35,471 nucleotides of DNA, from the NCBI GenBank assembly GCA_033809415.1, contig JAPXLT010000011.1, positions 1-35,471 of the forward strand. Reading direction: 5' to 3'. Both the position numbers and the translations under genes were made by a program. The notes under the pieces are model-generated. The model did no database searches and was not told the DNA's origin. It saw only the letters and a list, made by a program, of their open reading frames with translations. This document shows positions 8,255 through 16,515 of this stretch, piece by piece. Numbering within the stretch: position 1 is the first letter of the stretch; every line of letters begins with the position of its first letter. The DNA is from JAQVUB01 sp033809415. GTDB lineage: Bacteria > Verrucomicrobiota > Lentisphaeria > Oligosphaerales > Oligosphaeraceae.

Positions 8255-8495
8255 CGCTTTGTAACCACACCGACGATACAACTCCATAAAGCCAACCTTG
8301 GCGTCCTCGGCGTCCTTGGCGGTTCAATAACGAGGAACCAACCGCCAAGACGCCAAGGACGCCAAGGAATCGGAGAAAACAACAAACCGGACCGAAATTC
8401 CGCTTGCAAGCCCATCCGTCAAAGCAACAACCCTACAAAAATTTCGTGTCTGTTCGTGTATTTCGTGGTTAAAAAATCTTAAGTTAAGAATATTG
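8238..8495 (+). mobile_element. MITE-like element, copy I, with 10-bp target duplication
   Basis: This 258-bp non-coding element begins CAATACTTTTAACTTAA and ends with the complement of CAATATTCTTAACTTAAG. It is flanked by CAGCTCGAGG (8228-8237) and CAGTTCGAGG (8496-8505), a 9/10 direct repeat. Inside are a long hairpin made of CGCCAAGGA-type units (arms about 8296-8324 and 8340-8367), a module at 8412-8447 that is shared with other loci, and the TTCGTGGTTAAAAAATC end module. It carries no open reading frame for a transposase, so it would have to move in trans. Copy II at 12692-12940 matches it along nearly the full length in reverse orientation. Confidence 0.85.
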
Positions 8496-8522
8496 CAGTT
8501 CGAGGCTTGCCTGCTGTAACTT

Positions 8523-9833
8523 TCAGGGCACCGCTGTGGATGCCTTGGCGATCCGCTCGATCCGTCCGATAATATCTTTTTCGAAATATCCCAGCAGGGG
8601 AATAATCAGCAGAAATAGAATGGGGCCGACAACATAGAGGCTGACTACTCCCATATAACAGGCCAATACGCCAGCCAGCGAATGCGCAAGAATGCAGCCC
8701 AAGGAGCGAAAAGTCGCCGCCAACCCGAACATGACCCCCTTGTGCTCCGGCAAAGTCGTCTTCGACAACCACGCATTCCAAACCGGTTCGAGACCTGCCG
8801 AAAAGAAGATCATCAGAAAACGCAGGGGCATAAGGCAAAGAACAGGCAACGTCGCGCTGATACCCAGAAATTGTATCCGTGACTGGGAGTCCAAGAAAGC
8901 GGTCAACAACATCAGTGCCATAAAAGACGCCGCGCCAACCAGGGCAATCCTGGCGACTTTGGAAGGATATTTATCCACCCAATATCCAAGTACAATGCCG
9001 GAGATCATTGCGCCGACACTGCCCAAGCCCAGCACCCAGCTGGTCAGACGCGCGGTATTGGGCGCACCCGGGCCGCCATTGAGATATTCGACAAACAACG
9101 GAAACTGGGAATTATCCAGAGTGCGAGCGAGCGTCGAAAAAACATAAAGAATGAATAAAGGCATAGCCGGCTGCAAAAATCGGCGCCACTCATGCCAGTT
9201 AAAAGTAAAGCCATGAAATATCGTCTGGCCACGCTGGATCAGCGGCCGGACGAAATTCTCCTTGGCAAAAAGCAGTACCAGAAGACCCGACATGCCCAGC
9301 ATCATGCCGGACAGATAAAACGAGCTGCGATAGCCGAACATCTCAGCCAGCAATCCGCCAATGAACAAACCAGTCATATCACCAGAGAAGACCGAGGTGC
9401 TCAGAAACCCCAGCGCAAACCCCTGCCGATGGTTGGGCGTGCTGCTGGCCACCAGAGTCATCGATGCCGAAACCGTTCCAGTGAACATGCCTTGAAGGGC
9501 GCGCAAGAACAAGAACCAGAAAGCATTTGGTGAAAATCCCATCAGGGCAACGATCACGGCCCCACCGAAATTCGCCCTCAACACCATTTTCTTGCGGCCA
9601 TAACGGTCGGCCAGCACGCCCCAGATTGGCGCCATCACTGCAAAGGTGACATTGGACAATGCCGCCGCAAGAGCAGCGTATGCGCGCACATGTCCCTCAT
9701 CGACCACCCCCAGCTCTCGAAGATAAAACGGTGCAAAAGGCAAAGAGACGGAAAAACCCACCATTGACAGAAATTGCGAAACCCACATGATCAGCAGATT
9801 CCGCTTCCAATAATTTTTGTCGTCAACGGACAT
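8523..9833 (-). CDS. MFS transporter (DHA1-like)
   Basis: This is a major facilitator superfamily permease of 436 aa from ATG 9833; a TTG two codons earlier is also possible. It has about twelve hydrophobic segments, with the MFS motif A as GVLADRYGRKKMV between segments 2 and 3 and a central hydrophilic loop. The layout resembles drug:H+ antiporter (DHA1) exporters, but the substrate cannot be told. No clear Shine-Dalgarno sequence precedes the start. It converges with tsaC. Before the mobile element landed, the two stop codons would have been about 3 bp apart. Confidence 0.88.
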   Translation of the reverse strand: MSVDDKNYWKRNLLIMWVSQFLSMVGFSVSLPFAPFYLRELGVVDEGHVRAYAALAAALSNVTFAVMAPIWGVLADRYGRKKMVLRANFGGAVIVALMGFSPNAFWFLFLRALQGMFTGTVSASMTLVASSTPNHRQGFALGFLSTSVFSGDMTGLFIGGLLAEMFGYRSSFYLSGMMLGMSGLLVLLFAKENFVRPLIQRGQTIFHGFTFNWHEWRRFLQPAMPLFILYVFSTLARTLDNSQFPLFVEYLNGGPGAPNTARLTSWVLGLGSVGAMISGIVLGYWVDKYPSKVARIALVGAASFMALMLLTAFLDSQSRIQFLGISATLPVLCLMPLRFLMIFFSAGLEPVWNAWLSKTTLPEHKGVMFGLAATFRSLGCILAHSLAGVLACYMGVVSLYVVGPILFLLIIPLLGYFEKDIIGRIERIAKASTAVP

Positions 9834-9931
9834 GGGCAAAGGTTATCCAAAAAATCGTGTTTTTCCGTGCCTTAAGGGATGAATAAGGGATGAATGTATA
9901 AAATCATAATATATAGTGTATTAAGAAAAAT

Positions 9932-9954
9932 GGCGGCCTTCCCGGAAGGCCGCC
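9932..9954 (-). terminator. Rho-independent terminator
   Basis: The GC-rich stem GGCGGCCTTCC/GGAAGGCCGCC has a minimal loop and, on the minus strand, is followed by ATTTTTC (9931-9925). It lies 31 bp downstream of the outer-membrane protein gene and upstream of the MFS gene, so it separates the two. Confidence 0.85.
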
Positions 9955-9985
9955 TTGTTCAGCTAGGTTGTTTCTGTGCTTTTTG

Positions 9986-10864
9986 TCAGAAGGAGAGATT
10001 TGCCTTCAGGCCACCCCAGAAATTCTGGCGGCTGTTGAAACGTCCGTAGTTACTATCCCGGCGTGTCCAGTCGCGGACACGTCCATCCAGGGCGTATGAT
10101 GCATTGACGTATGGAGCGATGGAAAACCACTCGGAGAGATTGACATTCAGCGCGGCGCCGATCACCGCGAAGCTGAAGCCATTTCCGGCGCTGTCGAACC
10201 AGTTGCGCATGTATGCGGCATCTCCCCAATAGATATCGCCGTTGAGCACCAGTTCGAACATGCCGTCATCATCGAGGGCAAGTGCATAGGCACCGCCAAG
10301 GGAGACCCAGGTCTCTTCTATCTCATAGTCGTAGGACGCAGTCACCTTCGCCGAAACGCACTGGCGATCCGTCTTGTACAGTTCATTGAGGGCAACCGAC
10401 AGCTGCAAGTCTGCGGAGTTGCATTCCGTTATTGTAGGATAATGGAAATAGGTCCACTTGAAGTCCACGGTCAATGGGCCAAGGCCGGCTGCATCATCGA
10501 AGGTGTAATAATACCCGGCATAGTAATTCGCCTCCTCGAAGCGCCATTTGCGTTCGCTGTCGTAGAATCCATCAGCTTCGTCAACGTATCCGTTCCGGGA
10601 CTGAAAATGGGTCAGGTTATATGCACCCCAGGCGCCGACATAGAAGCCTTTGAATTCGAGGCAGAGATCGCCCAGCATGACGGCCTGATTGTTGAAAACG
10701 ACTCCGTTGTAGATGTACTTGCTTGCCCAATCCAGTTCCAGAGCCAGTGAAGGACGGTTGCCTTCTTCCTTCGGCATGATGGGTGTTGCAGCACCTTGCC
10801 CAAACAGCAGAGCACTGAACGACAAAGCCAAAACGACAGCCATTCTCCTGAAAAACATTCTCAT
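9986..10864 (-). CDS. Outer-membrane beta-barrel protein, TorF-like putative porin
   Basis: This is a 292-aa secreted protein with a signal peptide (charged MRMFFRR, hydrophobic VVLALSFSALLFG, cleavage near residue 25). The mature part is built of alternating aromatic and polar strands and ends in Phe, as expected for BAM-inserted barrels. The early WASKYIYNGVVF segment resembles the entry of the TorF/Gcw_chp putative porin family. GAGGAG sits 7 bp before ATG 10864. A strong terminator follows at 9932-9954, so it is probably transcribed alone. The substrate or pore role is not evident. Confidence 0.8.
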   Translation of the reverse strand: MRMFFRRMAVVLALSFSALLFGQGAATPIMPKEEGNRPSLALELDWASKYIYNGVVFNNQAVMLGDLCLEFKGFYVGAWGAYNLTHFQSRNGYVDEADGFYDSERKWRFEEANYYAGYYYTFDDAAGLGPLTVDFKWTYFHYPTITECNSADLQLSVALNELYKTDRQCVSAKVTASYDYEIEETWVSLGGAYALALDDDGMFELVLNGDIYWGDAAYMRNWFDSAGNGFSFAVIGAALNVNLSEWFSIAPYVNASYALDGRVRDWTRRDSNYGRFNSRQNFWGGLKANLSF

Positions 10865-11047
10865 TCCATTTCTCCTCGACTTGTGTACTTGGTGAATAAT
10901 GCATTATTTGCTCTTACTGATGAAGCGACCATCAGCATAATGACAATGTAGCCCATTTTCAGAAAATTTCCAGCCGAATTCAAAAGAAAAACTAATTTTT
11001 AATTCACAGTTTCCTAACATAACGATGACATGCGGAGCTTGTCACCA

Positions 11048-11479
11048 AAAAAAGGATTCTTTAACCACGAACTTTACACGGACTTTACACGGACTTTACA
11101 CGGACTTTACACGGACTTTACACGGACTTTACACGGACTTTACACGGACTTTACACGGACTTTACACGGACTTTACACGGACTGGATACGGACAGCTGAT
11201 CGGTCGGATTGGTCGGATCGGTACAATGCTTTGCGCCGTAGGCGCTTAACCATGCTTAACCCCAGGTTTTAACCTGGGGTGAGGAACCCACCAAAAGACA
11301 GTGCCTTGTAAAGGCACCACAATCAGACGGATTAGCTTGACAAGTAATTGCGTGCCAATGACTTGTAGATTTCTTTTCAGAAAAATCTTTCACAAAAAAG
11401 AAGAAATCGAGTGATAGTACGAAAATTTTTTCCTGTGTTCCGTGGTTAAAAAATCCTTAAAAAAATCCTTAGCGCATTG
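11048..11479. repeat. Composite repeat block bounded by inverted end modules
   Basis: Both boundaries carry the same end module in inverted orientation: AAGGATTCTTTAACCACGAA on the left (about 11052-11071) and TTCCGTGGTTAAAAAATCC on the right, ending in CATTG at 11479 like the right ends of the MITE copies. Inside, in order, are the 11-bp array, a short GGTCGGATT array (about 11201-11222), three hairpins (the ACCCCAGGTT palindrome at 11259-11280; GTGCCTT/AAGGCAC at 11301-11317; AGATTT/AAATCT at 11367-11388), and a roughly 80-bp module (11353-11430) that recurs inverted at about 28523-28605. No coding capacity is supported, and no clear target duplication was found. Positions 10865-11047 upstream hold only the leader of the minus-strand porin gene. 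Confidence 0.75.
11071..11191. repeat. ACTTTACACGG 11-bp tandem array
   Basis: Ten perfect head-to-tail copies of ACTTTACACGG (11071-11180) are followed by one degenerate copy (ACTGGATACGG). The same unit, as GTAAAGTCCGT on the other strand, occurs two or three times at 23694-23724 and once with variants at 28721-28765. All three sites lie next to the TTCGTGGTTAA end module. Confidence 0.95.
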
Positions 11480-11496
11480 AAAAAAAGCGTCCGCTC

Positions 11497-11524
11497 TTGC
11501 ATATTCACATTATGGGGATAAAAT
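11497..11524 (+). promoter_or_regulatory. Candidate promoter of the 11603 oxidoreductase gene
   Basis: TTGCAT (11497-11502), a 16-bp spacer and TAAAAT (11519-11524) resemble a sigma70-type promoter. It lies just after the right end of the repeat block and 79 bp before the gene start. Found by eye. Confidence 0.45.
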
Positions 11525-11602
11525 AAAAAGGTCGCTTCCTAAAATTGCGATCCGGAGGAAAGCCTGCGGTCTTCTGCAAATTTAAAAAGAGAGCCAGTGC
11601 AA

Positions 11603-12631
11603 ATGGAAAAAATCAGAGTTGTTCAATACGGCGTAACTCACGAGCATGCTGTCGGCAAGATCATGACCTTGCAGAAAATGTCGGATGTTTTCGAAATTAT
11701 CGGTGTCATCGATGACCGTGCGACGACTTCGCCTCGTCACCCAAAAGTGGTGGATTTCTCCCATTTCGACAAGTTCCCGCTACTGTCTCCCGAGGAATTT
11801 TTCCGGAGAAACGATGTCGAACTCGTTCTAATCGAGGTCACCAATGCTGACATCGTCCCAACCGCGCAGAAGTGCCTTGCCAAAGGGATTGCGATGCACA
11901 TGGAGAAGCCTGGCGGCGAAGAGATCAAGCCTTTCGACGATCTCGTCTTCGAATGCGAACGTCGGCAGATCCCGTTCCAGATGGGCTTTATGCTCCGCGC
12001 CAATCCGGCAATGAACTTCTGCATCGATGCGGTGCGCAAAGGCATCATCGGCGAAGTCTTCGAGGTCTATGCCGACATGAACCACTGCTATGGCGGTGAA
12101 GATTATGCGGAATATCTAAGCAGCTTCAGAGGCGGCATCATGTACAACCTCTGCTGCCACTTCATCGATTTCATTGTCCGCTTTATGGGGAAACCGGACA
12201 ATATCTATTCACTTCTGAAGACAAGCGCAAATTCTCCGGCAAACTCCCTCAACAACTGCATCGCGCTCTTGGAATACCCCCATGCAGTCGCGTCGGTGCG
12301 CGCTTGCAGCAAAGACCACGGCTTGGGCAGACGCCTCCGTATCGCCGGAACCAAAGGCGTCATCGACCTCTGCCCCACAGAAAATCTAAATATTCCTCTG
12401 CGCCTTGAACTCTCCCTGGGCGAGGACAGCGGAGATTATCCGAAGGGACGGCATGTCCTGACCTTCCCGCCGATGAGCGACCGCTATGCGCCGCAGCTGC
12501 TGGAACTTGCTAAAATCATTCGCGGCGAGATCCCGAATGTCGATTTTTATACGCATGACCGGTTGGTTAATCATATCAATCTCGCCTGTTCTAAACTCGT
12601 TGATTGGCAAGATGTCAAAGACCTCTTGTAA
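11603..12631 (+). CDS. Gfo/Idh/MocA family oxidoreductase
   Basis: This is an NAD(P)-dependent dehydrogenase of the Gfo/Idh/MocA superfamily, 342 aa from ATG 11603; a GTG two codons earlier is less likely given the AGAGAG 10 bp before the ATG. The N-terminal Rossmann fold is recognisable (IRVVQYGVTHEHAVGK), but the usual GxGxxG is altered to GVTHEHA. The EKP motif that binds cofactor and substrate is present (MHMEKPGG), followed by a typical C-terminal alpha/beta domain with a candidate catalytic His in CCHFIDF. Members oxidise or rearrange sugars and inositols. The substrate is not identifiable. It stands alone on the plus strand behind its own candidate promoter. Confidence 0.87.
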   Translation: MEKIRVVQYGVTHEHAVGKIMTLQKMSDVFEIIGVIDDRATTSPRHPKVVDFSHFDKFPLLSPEEFFRRNDVELVLIEVTNADIVPTAQKCLAKGIAMHMEKPGGEEIKPFDDLVFECERRQIPFQMGFMLRANPAMNFCIDAVRKGIIGEVFEVYADMNHCYGGEDYAEYLSSFRGGIMYNLCCHFIDFIVRFMGKPDNIYSLLKTSANSPANSLNNCIALLEYPHAVASVRACSKDHGLGRRLRIAGTKGVIDLCPTENLNIPLRLELSLGEDSGDYPKGRHVLTFPPMSDRYAPQLLELAKIIRGEIPNVDFYTHDRLVNHINLACSKLVDWQDVKDLL

Positions 12632-12691
12632 AAAGATGCTCGCGGTCAAAGTCTATAGAGCCTCCGTCCGCAAAGGAGACAGGATGCGGGG

Positions 12692-12940
12692 AAAATACTC
12701 GTTACTTAAGATTTTTTTGTCCACGGAAAACACGGAAAGCGCGGAAAATTTGTAGGGTTGTTGCTTTGACAAATGAGCTTGCAAGCGGAATTTCGGTCTG
12801 GTTTGTTGTTTCCTCCAATTGCTTGGCGTCCTTGGCGTCTTGGCGGTTCAACAACGAGGAACCAACCGCCAAGACGCCAAGATCGGCTTTATGGAGCTGA
12901 GTCGTCTGTATGGTTGCAAAGCGTTAAGTTAAGAGTATTG
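12692..12940 (-). mobile_element. MITE-like element, copy II, with 10-bp target duplication
   Basis: This is a roughly 249-bp relative of copy I in inverse orientation. Reading the minus strand, it starts CAATACTCTTAACTTAACGC at 12940 and ends near 12692 with a worn terminal repeat (AAATACTCGTTACTTAAG on the plus strand, 12693-12710). Flanks are GGATGCGGGG (12682-12691) and GGGTGCGGGG (12941-12950), 9/10 identical, with one extra base at the left junction. The central CGCCAAG hairpin (about 12823-12881) and the shared module at 12743-12777 are conserved with copy I. It has no coding capacity. The remaining space to the metallophosphoesterase start (12951-13017) shows nothing recognisable. Confidence 0.82.
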
Positions 12941-13017
12941 GGGTGCGGGGGGACAGTCCGTCCTATTCCATGTGCCACGAGTACGCGGCAAAATACATGA
13001 AAGGTATTGGAATCATT

Positions 13018-13893
13018 ATGCCGACGATTGCCATTGATGGCCCGATAGTCAGCCTGCGTCACCCCGCATTTACCGACGGCTGGCGTGCTTTCATCTTGAG
13101 TGACAGCCATTTGGCGCTTGACGACGAACGCGGCATTCCCTATCGTCAACACAGCCAGCGCATGGCCGAGTACTACACGCAAGCACAAACCCACTGGGAG
13201 CAGACGCTGGCACGAGCGGTGGCAGAGAAGGTCGATCACCTTTTTTTGCTGGGTGACATGAGTAGTTTTCCGTCGGAGGCAGCGGTAGATTATCTATCGC
13301 AGACCCTGCAGGACACAGGCATCTCCTACAGCTATATCGCGGGCAATCACGATTGGCATTACGAGGGCATGCCGGGCAGTGAAATCGCTCTGCGGAAAGA
13401 GTGGTGCCGACGACGCCTGGCGCCGCTCTACCAAGGTCGGCAGCCGCTGATGCATGCCGAAACACATGGCGGGCTGCGAGTCGTGCTGATCGACAATTCC
13501 GTGTATGAAATTCTACCCGAGCAACGCGATTTTTTCCGCACGCAGATCACCTGCGGACAGCCTATGATACTGCTTGTGCACGTGCCGCTATACGTCCCTG
13601 GACGTTCCATTTTCTTTGGCTGCGGGCACCCCAAGTGGTGCGCGGCAACGGACCCTTATTGGCAGATCGAAGGGCGTGAACGTTGGCCGGAGAATGGCCA
13701 CAGCGCTTGCACCTATGACTTTCATCGCGATGTTTTTGCAACACCGGAGTTGCTGGCTATTTTTGCTGGTCACATTCATCGCCCGTCGCTGGATATCTAC
13801 TGCGGAAAAATGCAGAACGTGGTACCAGGACTGGCGGAGGCCGGCGAATTCACAGAATTACGCTTGTACAGCGAAACAGTGCTCGACCAGTAG
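13018..13893 (+). CDS. Calcineurin-like metallophosphoesterase
   Basis: This is a metal-dependent phosphoesterase of 291 aa from ATG 13018 (MPTIAIDGP). The frame stays open to GTG 12943, but that codon lies inside the target duplication of the neighbouring mobile element, so the longer form is doubted. All metallophosphatase blocks are present in order: DSH (in ILSDSHL), GDM (LLGDMSS), GNHD (AGNHDWH), the histidine of LVHVPL, and GHIH (FAGHIHRP). No signal peptide is seen, so it is probably cytoplasmic. The substrate is unknown. A weak AAGG lies about 13 bp upstream. The 131 bp to the next gene hold no clear feature. Confidence 0.88.
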   Translation: MPTIAIDGPIVSLRHPAFTDGWRAFILSDSHLALDDERGIPYRQHSQRMAEYYTQAQTHWEQTLARAVAEKVDHLFLLGDMSSFPSEAAVDYLSQTLQDTGISYSYIAGNHDWHYEGMPGSEIALRKEWCRRRLAPLYQGRQPLMHAETHGGLRVVLIDNSVYEILPEQRDFFRTQITCGQPMILLVHVPLYVPGRSIFFGCGHPKWCAATDPYWQIEGRERWPENGHSACTYDFHRDVFATPELLAIFAGHIHRPSLDIYCGKMQNVVPGLAEAGEFTELRLYSETVLDQ

Positions 13894-14024
13894 ACGCCAC
13901 AACCCTGCGGAAAAAGGCATGTCAACCGTTTTTGTGTGTTCTGCCACCGGTCGTTTCAATAGCCAAACGCCAACCGCTGGGAATTGTTTATGACTGACCT
14001 AAAATCAGTTGAGCAATAAAATTA

Positions 14025-15341
14025 TCAATGTGCATTCGGCAGCCAGGCACCGATTTTTTTCAATCTCTGTTGCAGATCACCTACTTTGACTGCTCTGGGA
14101 TTGATTTTCCCTTCACAACACAATGCGGCGGCCATGCCAGCGGCCTGCCCGGTTATGCAACAGCCTGGCATGACCCGGATGGATGCCTGCATCTTCTGAT
14201 CGCAACTAATACAGCGTCCTGCAACCAATAGATTGCTGACATTGCGCGGAATCAGACAACGATAGGGAATCCCGTAGCTTTCCCCCTTCTGATAGCGCAA
14301 GTTCCGGCGAAATTCTTCTTCAAACGCGGCGTAGGCATCCGCTGTCGGTTTAGCAGGATGGATATCAACCGGATAGCAGTATCGCCCTATCTCATCGGGA
14401 AAAACAGCACGCCGTTTGAAATCTTCCACATTCAAAACATAATCGCCTTGAATGCGACGGCTTTCCCGGATGCCCATGAGGCTGCCAGTACCAACCAGTT
14501 CCAGATTTTCATAACCGGGCACATATTCGCGATAGAAGCGTTCGAATTCCGGCATGCGTGCTCTGCCTTCAATCAGGAACTTGGTAATCGAGCGCTCGTC
14601 AGTGCCATCCACCCCGAATGCATGTCCAAAATTCCCTCCGCTGAGCGTTTTACCTACCCGTGTCATGCCGGAATGATGATGATCAGGCACCGTGAAAACG
14701 CCATCCGCAAAGGACTTTTTCAATACCGACATGAAGTCTATATTCGGATCACGCCCGTCAAAATTCACGCCAGCCCAAAGGCTGCACAGCGTTCCAGGCA
14801 TCGCATTGCCGGAGGCATCTCCCTTCTCGAATGGTGCACCTGCCCATACGGAGACATCGCCATCCCCTGTGCAATCGATGAATTGATCTGCCTTGACGGC
14901 AAAAAAGCCGCTTTTTGCCTGGCAGACCGCCATATCAATACGATCCCCGCAAAGGATAACATCTACGACCTGGGTTTGAAAAATAAATTCCACGCCGGCC
15001 TGCAACAGGAGGCGGTCGTATACACGTTTGAGCAATTCTACCGGTATTGAATATAGACTGCCGGGATAGGACGGCCCCTTTTCACGGCTTAGACTGTCCA
15101 AAATCAGGCGTCCAATTCCATCCGACAAAAAATTCTCGCCGTCGCCGAAGGTGACAAATCCCGGGACCAAACCCGCAGTTCCCAAACCACCAAGACAGCT
15201 TTGAGCCTCGAGTAAAAGAACTTTGCGTCCCTGCCCCGCTGCCGCCAAGGCAGCTGCAATACCCGATGGCCCTCCGCCGGCAATCAAAATTTCGGTCTCA
15301 CAACGTATTGGGATCGTTTTTTGATAAGAAATACTTGCCAT
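14025..15341 (-). CDS. FAD-dependent oxidoreductase (FAD_oxidored type)
   Basis: This is a flavoprotein of 438 aa. The frame extends to TTG 15377, but ATG 15341 (MASISYQK) has AAGGAA about 8 bp upstream and puts the dinucleotide-binding fold at the usual distance. The Rossmann signature GGGPSGIAAALAAA begins at residue 22, followed by a LLLEAQSCLGGLGT segment typical of this family. A second FAD-contacting segment FIDCTGDGDVS and a C-terminal GQAAGMAAALC helix close the fold. Such proteins are frequent in PVC polysaccharide-use loci; the reaction is unknown. It follows the OppD-like gene by 48 bp on the same strand and may be cotranscribed with it. Confidence 0.88.
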   Translation of the reverse strand: MASISYQKTIPIRCETEILIAGGGPSGIAAALAAAGQGRKVLLLEAQSCLGGLGTAGLVPGFVTFGDGENFLSDGIGRLILDSLSREKGPSYPGSLYSIPVELLKRVYDRLLLQAGVEFIFQTQVVDVILCGDRIDMAVCQAKSGFFAVKADQFIDCTGDGDVSVWAGAPFEKGDASGNAMPGTLCSLWAGVNFDGRDPNIDFMSVLKKSFADGVFTVPDHHHSGMTRVGKTLSGGNFGHAFGVDGTDERSITKFLIEGRARMPEFERFYREYVPGYENLELVGTGSLMGIRESRRIQGDYVLNVEDFKRRAVFPDEIGRYCYPVDIHPAKPTADAYAAFEEEFRRNLRYQKGESYGIPYRCLIPRNVSNLLVAGRCISCDQKMQASIRVMPGCCITGQAAGMAAALCCEGKINPRAVKVGDLQQRLKKIGAWLPNAH

Positions 15342-15389
15342 TTTAATATTCCTTCGGTTATTGGGACTTGACGACAAGGACGGATTGGC

Positions 15390-16388
15390 TCAGGTTTCCG
15401 TGCACCAGCAAGCCGCCTGATGTGACTCTGTATTTACGGATTGGAGTGGCGGCATCGCCTGGCGGCATTGATCGACAGCTTTCGGGCAGCGGTCTGCAAA
15501 AGGGCAGCCCTTTGGCGGATTGAGCAAGCTGGGCACCTGCCCTGGAATATGCGGCAGGGGGCCTTTGCCGTGGTGCAGACTGGGAATGGAAGCAAGCAAG
15601 CCCTGCGTGTAGGGATGCAATGGCTGCTCGAATAGCTCTTTTACCGGCGCCGTCTCGACAATATGCGATGCATACATGACCGCCACCCGATCGCACATTT
15701 CCCAGATCACTCCCATATCATGGGTGATCAGCAGCAACCCCGTATCCTCTCGACGCATATCCAGCAGCAGTGCGAGAATCTGTGCCTGAATAGTCACATC
15801 CAGGGCAGTCGTCGGTTCATCGGCAATCACCAGCTTAGGCTGCAATAATAAGGCCATGGCAATCATCACCCGCTGGCGCATGCCACCGGAAAGCTCATAC
15901 GGATAACAGCGCAGACAACGCTCCGGATCCGATATTCCGACCTTCTCGAGCCAGGCCAGACTTCGTGCGCGGATTTCAGCGGCAGGCAATTCCGTATGCA
16001 GATGGAATACTTCGGCCAGTTGGCGCTCGATGCGCTGCAATGGGGAAAGTGCGGTCATCGGCTCCTGAAAGATCACGCCAATCTCTTTGCCGCGGATCTG
16101 CCGCATGCGCGAGATGGGCAATTGCAGCAGGTCTTCGTCGGAAAAAAGAATCTCGCCTTTGCAAATTCGCCCGGGGGGTTGCGGGATCAGTCTGGGGATG
16201 CTCATCGCAGTAACGGATTTGCCGCAACCGGATTCGCCGACCAGCCCAAGCACTTCACCAGGCTGCAAATGGAAAGACACCCCGTCCACCGCCCGGATGA
16301 TCCCATCATCGGTATCAAACTCGACTGTTAAATCCCGCACTTCAAGCAGGGAAACTGGTATTTTTTGTATGTCAGGTACTCTCGGCAT
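15390..16388 (-). CDS. Oligopeptide/dipeptide ABC transporter ATPase (OppD/DppD type), orphan
   Basis: This is an ATP-binding subunit of a peptide or nickel-type ABC importer, about 332 aa from ATG 16388; the frame also allows TTG 16409, and no good ribosome site distinguishes them. Walker A is GESGCGKS (51-58), the Q-loop is in IFQEPMTALSP, the signature is LSGGMRQR, Walker B is LVIADEPTTALD and the switch is THDMG. The C-terminal oligo_HPY region is present (HPYTQGLLASIP, then CPFADRCPK), with cysteines seen in iron-sulfur-containing OppD relatives. No permease, second ATPase or binding protein is encoded nearby in the window, so its transporter partners must be elsewhere or lost. Confidence 0.9.
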   Translation of the reverse strand: MPRVPDIQKIPVSLLEVRDLTVEFDTDDGIIRAVDGVSFHLQPGEVLGLVGESGCGKSVTAMSIPRLIPQPPGRICKGEILFSDEDLLQLPISRMRQIRGKEIGVIFQEPMTALSPLQRIERQLAEVFHLHTELPAAEIRARSLAWLEKVGISDPERCLRCYPYELSGGMRQRVMIAMALLLQPKLVIADEPTTALDVTIQAQILALLLDMRREDTGLLLITHDMGVIWEMCDRVAVMYASHIVETAPVKELFEQPLHPYTQGLLASIPSLHHGKGPLPHIPGQVPSLLNPPKGCPFADRCPKAVDQCRQAMPPLQSVNTESHQAACWCTET

Positions 16389-16515
16389 GCAGAAAACGTA
16401 AGTTGACAATACAAAAAATCAAATCGCAAGGCAGCAGTGACTGGATACCGAGGAATTTTTAAACAACGAAATGCCCGAAAAGACACGAAAAAAATTTCAT
16501 GGAAGTAGCATGCTT

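Noticed and set aside
11071..11191. Possible CRISPR array
   Set aside because: Units are 11 bp and contiguous with no unique spacers, and no cas genes are nearby.
11025..11272. Two overlapping frames reading LYTDFTRTLHG repeats
   Set aside because: They come from the 11-bp array in different frames; no start signal and no non-repeat domain.
12943..13017. N-terminal extension of the metallophosphoesterase to GTG 12943
   Set aside because: The GTG lies in the target duplication of mobile element II, and the extra residues match nothing in the family.
16440..16515. A further copy of the end module (AACAACGAAATG and GACACGAAAA)
   Set aside because: Only loosely similar to the TTAACCACGAA module and without inverted ends or flanking repeats; treated as too degenerate to annotate.
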